In this document: positions 5,770 to 9,011 of the stretch, piece by piece | Layout of the letters: the number at the start of each line of letters is the position of its first letter | How positions within the stretch are numbered: position 1 is the stretch's first letter | Assembly (NCBI GenBank): GCA_026418955.1 | Contig: JAOAAI010000023.1 | Location: 1-9,011 of the forward strand | Direction: 5' to 3' | Source of the DNA: Candidatus Goldiibacteriota bacterium | GTDB lineage: Bacteria; Oederibacteriota; PGYV01; DSYL01 | DNA: 9,011 nt | The notes under the pieces: generated by a model | What the model was told of the DNA's origin: nothing | Seen by the model: only the letters and a program-made list of their open reading frames with translations | The model's database searches: none | Made by a program: the position numbers and the translations under genes

Positions 5770-7011
5770 ATGAAAAAAAGAGTTGTAATTACTGGGATGG
5801 GTGTTATAACTCCAGTAGGAAATAATGTTTCAGAAATGTGGCAAGCATTATTGGATGGAAAAAATGGTATTGGCAGAATAACTCTTTTTGACACTTCACA
5901 ATATGATACAAAAATAGCAGGAGAAATAAAAAATTTTGACCCATCTGAAATTCTTGAAAAAAAAGAAGTCAAAAGAACACCCAGATTTATACAATATGCA
6001 TTAAAAACAGCCAAAGAAGCAATTGAAATGGCACAGTTACCAGTTGATAAAGTTGATTTAAATAGGGTCGCAGTTCTTGTTGGTTCAGGCATCGGAGGCA
6101 TAAATGTTATTGAAGAACAGCAGACAGTCCTTTTGCAAAAGGGACCTTCTAGAATTTCTCCTTTTCTTATCCCTATGTTGATTCCCAATATGGCGGGAGC
6201 TTTTATTGCCATGCGTTATGGATTTAAAGGTCCTAATTTTTGTATAGTCACTGCCTGTGCAACAGGGACACATTCAATTGGAGAAGCTTTTAAACTTTTG
6301 CAAAGAGGCGATGCTGATGTTGCAATAACTGGTGGCACAGAAGGAGCTTTAACTCCTTTAGGTCTTGCTGGTTTTTGTGCTGCAAAAAGTTTATCTACAA
6401 GAAATGATGACCCTGAACATGCATCCCGACCTTTTGATAGAGATAGGGATGGATTTGTTATGGCGGATGGTGCTGGTATTATGGTTCTTGAAACTCTTGA
6501 ACATGCACAGAAAAGAGGAGCAAAAATTATCGCTGAAATTGTTGGTTACGGCTCATCGGATGATGCATATCATATGACTGCTCCACCACCAGGTGGAACA
6601 GGTGGTGCGCTTTCTATGATGAATGCAATAAATGATGCTGGAATAAAACCAGAAGATATTGATTATATTAATGCACATGGCACATCAACAGAGTTAAATG
6701 ATAAAGAAGAAACAGCTGCAATAAAAGCGGTCTTTGGACAACATGCATATAAACTAGCTATAAGTTCAACAAAATCAATGACAGGTCATATGTTAGGTGG
6801 CGCAGGAGCAGTAGAGGCAATTGTGTGTGCGTTATCTTGTAGAGATGATGTTGTACATCCTACCAGAAATCTTGAAAATCCATCACCTGAATGTGATCTT
6901 GACTATGTTCCTAAAGTCAAAAGAAATTTAACTGTTAATTATGCTTTGTCAAATTCTTTTGGTTTTGGTGGACACAATGCCACAGTGATAATAAAAAAAT
7001 ACATACCTTAA
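5770..7011 (+). CDS. fabF: Beta-ketoacyl-ACP synthase II FabF
   Basis: FabF elongates acyl-ACP by condensing it with malonyl-ACP. The 413 residues carry the complete Cys-His-His triad: Cys163 in ACATGTHSI, His303 in NAHGTST and His340 in SMTGHMLGG, with the conserved Lys335 in TKSMTGH. These numbers coincide with the well-studied E. coli FabF, so the frame and start are right. The FGFGGHNA block near the C-terminus is also present. It begins at ATG 5770, six bases after AAAAGAGG (5756-5763), and follows acpP after 13 bases. No separate FabB-like gene is visible, so this may be the main elongating synthase, although genes outside the window are unknown. Confidence 0.98.
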   Translation: MKKRVVITGMGVITPVGNNVSEMWQALLDGKNGIGRITLFDTSQYDTKIAGEIKNFDPSEILEKKEVKRTPRFIQYALKTAKEAIEMAQLPVDKVDLNRVAVLVGSGIGGINVIEEQQTVLLQKGPSRISPFLIPMLIPNMAGAFIAMRYGFKGPNFCIVTACATGTHSIGEAFKLLQRGDADVAITGGTEGALTPLGLAGFCAAKSLSTRNDDPEHASRPFDRDRDGFVMADGAGIMVLETLEHAQKRGAKIIAEIVGYGSSDDAYHMTAPPPGGTGGALSMMNAINDAGIKPEDIDYINAHGTSTELNDKEETAAIKAVFGQHAYKLAISSTKSMTGHMLGGAGAVEAIVCALSCRDDVVHPTRNLENPSPECDLDYVPKVKRNLTVNYALSNSFGFGGHNATVIIKKYIP

Positions 7012-7023
7012 TATTTATTATTT

Positions 7024-7686
7024 ATGGTAAAAAAGTATATAGAAGAATATTTAAAAAAAAATTTAATTTATGATTCAAGTGAGGTCAAACGTGCTTTAAC
7101 CCATAGTTCGTACGATATTAATAACTATGAAAAGCTTGAATTTTTAGGAGATGCTGTTTTAGGGCTTGTTATTAATGAGTTTATATATGAAAAGATGAAA
7201 GAGATGAAAGTTGGAGAGTTAGCAAAGATAAAAAGTTATCTTGTCAGTAGAGAAGTTCTTTTTAGGATTGGGACAAAATATAATATTATAAAATTATTAA
7301 AGACAGGGCAAGCGTTAAAGAAAAAAGAAATAAAAAAAAATAAAAAAATAATTAGTGATGTAATGGAAGCAATTGTTGGAGCCGTATATATTAAACTAGG
7401 ATTGCAAAAGGTTAAAGAGTTTATCTTTGAAATTTATAAGGATGAATTAAAAAATTTAAACAAAAAAAAGGATTTTGATGATTACAAGTCAAAATTGCAG
7501 ATAAAATTTCTAGAAAATTATGGTGTTTTACCTGAATATTCTTTAATAAAAACAGAGGGTGAAGAGCATAAAAAGATATTTTATGTTAATGTTAAAATGA
7601 ATAACAAGGTAATGGGAAAAGGAAAAGGTATGACAATAAAAGAAGCGGAACAGATGGCTGCAAAAGATTGCCTGAAAAAATTATAA
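7024..7686 (+). CDS. rnc: Ribonuclease III
   Basis: RNase III cleaves double-stranded RNA, including the 30S pre-rRNA and structured mRNAs. The 220 residues have an N-terminal nuclease domain with the signature EKLEFLGDAVLGLVI; the likely metal ligands are Glu36, Asp43, Asp112 and Glu115 (in SDVMEAIVGA). A C-terminal double-stranded-RNA-binding domain runs from about residue 155 (DDYKSKLQIKFLENYG) to the end (AEQMAAKDCLKKL). The ATG at 7024 is the only possible start after an in-frame stop, yet it has no Shine-Dalgarno site, unlike all its neighbours; re-initiation after fabF, 12 bases upstream, is plausible. The gene is lysine-rich with several runs of eight or nine A. The fabF-rnc order is known in several bacterial groups. 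Confidence 0.96.
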   Translation: MVKKYIEEYLKKNLIYDSSEVKRALTHSSYDINNYEKLEFLGDAVLGLVINEFIYEKMKEMKVGELAKIKSYLVSREVLFRIGTKYNIIKLLKTGQALKKKEIKKNKKIISDVMEAIVGAVYIKLGLQKVKEFIFEIYKDELKNLNKKKDFDDYKSKLQIKFLENYGVLPEYSLIKTEGEEHKKIFYVNVKMNNKVMGKGKGMTIKEAEQMAAKDCLKKL

Positions 7687-7698
7687 GGAGGTTTTACT

Positions 7699-8868
7699 GT
7701 GAACTATTTTTTAAGTGAAGAAGAACAGATGATAGTTGATACAGCAAGAGAACTTGCAGAAAAAAAGATAAAGCCGGTGAGAGAAAAATATGATGAAGAA
7801 GAAATATTTCCTTGGGATATTGTAAAAGAGATGGCTTCTCTTGGGTTATGTGGACTTTATATTAGTGAGGAATATGGTGGGATGGCTCATAAAAATGAAA
7901 AGGGTATTATGAAGTTATGTCTTGCAGTTGAAGAATTATCAAAGGTATGTGGTGGAATTTCTCTTGCCATGGCTGCATCGGCGTTGGGAACATTTCCTAT
8001 TATATTGGGTGGTAGTGAGGAACAAAAGAAAAAGTATTTACCACCTATTGCAGCAGGAGAAAAATTGGCAGCTTTTGCTTTGACAGAGGCAAATGCCGGC
8101 TCTGATGCTGGTGCTATGAGAACAACAGCGGTTAAAAAAGGAGATAAATATATTTTAAATGGTACCAAACAGTGGATAACAAATGGTGGTGAGGCAGAAA
8201 TATATACAGTAATCGCTATAACAGATAAATCCAAAGGCACAAGAGGTGCAACTGCTTTTATAGTTGAAAAGGGTATGCCTGGTTTTTCTTTTGGAAAAAA
8301 GGAAAAAAAAATGGGCATAAGAGCTTCTGCTACTAGAGAACTTATTTTCCAAGATTGTGAGGTCCCTGCAGAAAATGTAATAGGAAAAGAAGGCATGGGA
8401 TTTATTCATGCAGTTAATACACTAAATCATTCAAGACCAGGTGTTGCTGCTCAAGCTTTAGGAATTGCAACTGGTGCTTTGAATGAGGCTATTGCATATG
8501 CAAGACAAAGAGAACAATTTGGAGTTAAAATTTCAACTTTTCAAGCGATTCAACATATGCTTGCAAATATGGCTGTTGAAATAGAAGCAGCAAGGGCGTT
8601 GCTTTACTCTACCGCCAGAATGATAGATGCTGGTGCAACTGATTTTGCTAAAGAATCAGCTATGTGTAAATATTTTGCATCTGAGGTAGCAATGAGGGTT
8701 ACCACAAATGCAGTTCAAATCTTTGGTGGATATGGATATATGAAAGAATATCCAGTTGAAAAAATGATGAGAGATGCAAAAATTACACAAATTTATGAAG
8801 GAACAAGTCAGATTCAGTTAAATGAAATTGCAACAAAACTTATAAAAGAGCAAGTAAAAAAGAAGTAA
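7699..8868 (+). CDS. Acyl-CoA dehydrogenase (short-chain/butyryl-CoA dehydrogenase type)
   Basis: This 389-residue flavoenzyme interconverts acyl-CoA and trans-2-enoyl-CoA, passing electrons to or from electron-transfer flavoprotein. It shows the standard layout: N-terminal helical domain, beta domain with LTEANAGSDAGA (128-139) and NGTKQWITNGG (154-164) for flavin and substrate, and C-terminal helical domain with FGGYGYMKEYPVEKMMRD. The catalytic base is Glu367 in IYEGTSQIQ, the position used by short- and medium-chain enzymes rather than isovaleryl-CoA dehydrogenase. Start is GTG at 7699, seven bases after AAGGAGG (7685-7691), which overlaps the rnc stop. The etfB gene follows after 15 bases. 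Substrate chain length and direction cannot be read by eye; butyryl-CoA type is the best guess. Confidence 0.93.
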   Translation: MNYFLSEEEQMIVDTARELAEKKIKPVREKYDEEEIFPWDIVKEMASLGLCGLYISEEYGGMAHKNEKGIMKLCLAVEELSKVCGGISLAMAASALGTFPIILGGSEEQKKKYLPPIAAGEKLAAFALTEANAGSDAGAMRTTAVKKGDKYILNGTKQWITNGGEAEIYTVIAITDKSKGTRGATAFIVEKGMPGFSFGKKEKKMGIRASATRELIFQDCEVPAENVIGKEGMGFIHAVNTLNHSRPGVAAQALGIATGALNEAIAYARQREQFGVKISTFQAIQHMLANMAVEIEAARALLYSTARMIDAGATDFAKESAMCKYFASEVAMRVTTNAVQIFGGYGYMKEYPVEKMMRDAKITQIYEGTSQIQLNEIATKLIKEQVKKK

Positions 8869-8883
8869 ACAAGGAGATAAAAC

Positions 8884-9011
8884 ATGAAGATAGTAGTATG
8901 TATTAAACAGGTACCTGATACAACAGATATAAAAGTTGATCCTGAAACAGGGACATTAAAAAGAGAAACTGCCGGCACAGTTATGAATCCATTTGATATG
9001 TATGCGGTTGA
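8884..9011 (+). CDS. etfB: Electron transfer flavoprotein beta subunit (N-terminal part, cut by window)
   Basis: Only the first 42 residues are inside the window. They read MKIVVCIKQVPDTTDIKVDP and, further on, VMNPFDMYAV, a pattern highly typical of EtfB/FixA. The ATG at 8884 is seven bases after AAGGAG (8871-8876). With EtfA, expected next but outside the window, it would form the flavoprotein that exchanges electrons with the upstream acyl-CoA dehydrogenase. The visible part does not show whether it is a simple or an electron-bifurcating ETF; that depends on EtfA and the flavin sites further along. Confidence 0.93.
   Translation, partial: MKIVVCIKQVPDTTDIKVDPETGTLKRETAGTVMNPFDMYAV

Noticed and set aside
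5748..6273. Minus-strand frames opposite the start of fabF
   Set aside because: fabF has all catalytic residues here; the opposite frames are compositional shadows.
7887..8409. Minus-strand frames opposite the acyl-CoA dehydrogenase
   Set aside because: The plus-strand gene is complete with flavin and catalytic motifs; the opposite frames have no independent support.

Overview
The window is a piece of an AT-rich bacterial chromosome. It is dominated by one long plus-strand operon, roughly 985 to beyond 9011. Gene order is yceD (DUF177) - rpmF - plsX - fabH - fabD - fabG - acpP - fabF - rnc - acyl-CoA dehydrogenase - etfB (cut by the window end). All genes from yceD onward are on the plus strand, gaps are 12 to 45 bases or overlaps, most starts have a strong AGGAGG-type ribosome binding site, and I see no convincing terminator between genes. 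TGA and TAA both act as stops, so the standard bacterial code applies. GTG or TTG starts are common (rpmF, plsX, fabH, fabD and the dehydrogenase).

Region by region: 2-352 is the 3' end of a gene I do not recognise. Bases 353-1000 have no convincing intact gene. They hold a perfect inverted repeat (424-450), a few very short or stop-interrupted frames that may be gene remnants, a small stem-loop with a T tract (910-931), and a near-consensus sigma-70-type promoter (953-982) that should drive the operon. Bases 1020-1719 encode the YceD-like protein and ribosomal protein L32. Bases 1750-7011 encode phospholipid and fatty-acid synthesis: PlsX makes acyl-phosphate, FabH primes, FabD supplies malonyl-ACP, FabG reduces, AcpP carries the chain and FabF elongates. 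Bases 7024-7686 encode RNase III. Bases 7699-9011 encode an acyl-CoA dehydrogenase and the start of the electron-transfer flavoprotein beta subunit.

Together the genes couple ribosome assembly and RNA processing (L32, the rRNA-linked YceD, RNase III) with membrane-lipid synthesis, a well-known bacterial grouping. Every Fab catalytic residue I checked is present. There is no enoyl-ACP reductase or FabZ dehydratase in the window; the flavin dehydrogenase/ETF pair follows instead. That is the most interesting contextual point, but it does not show a new pathway.

The taxon cannot be fixed from this sequence. Low GC and strong Shine-Dalgarno sites would fit Firmicutes, but the fabF-rnc-acyl-CoA dehydrogenase-etf order would also fit an uncultured anaerobic lineage (Elusimicrobiota/Omnitrophota-like is a guess). 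I found no clear undescribed system. The 353-1000 spacer and the unrecognised first gene are the parts least explained.
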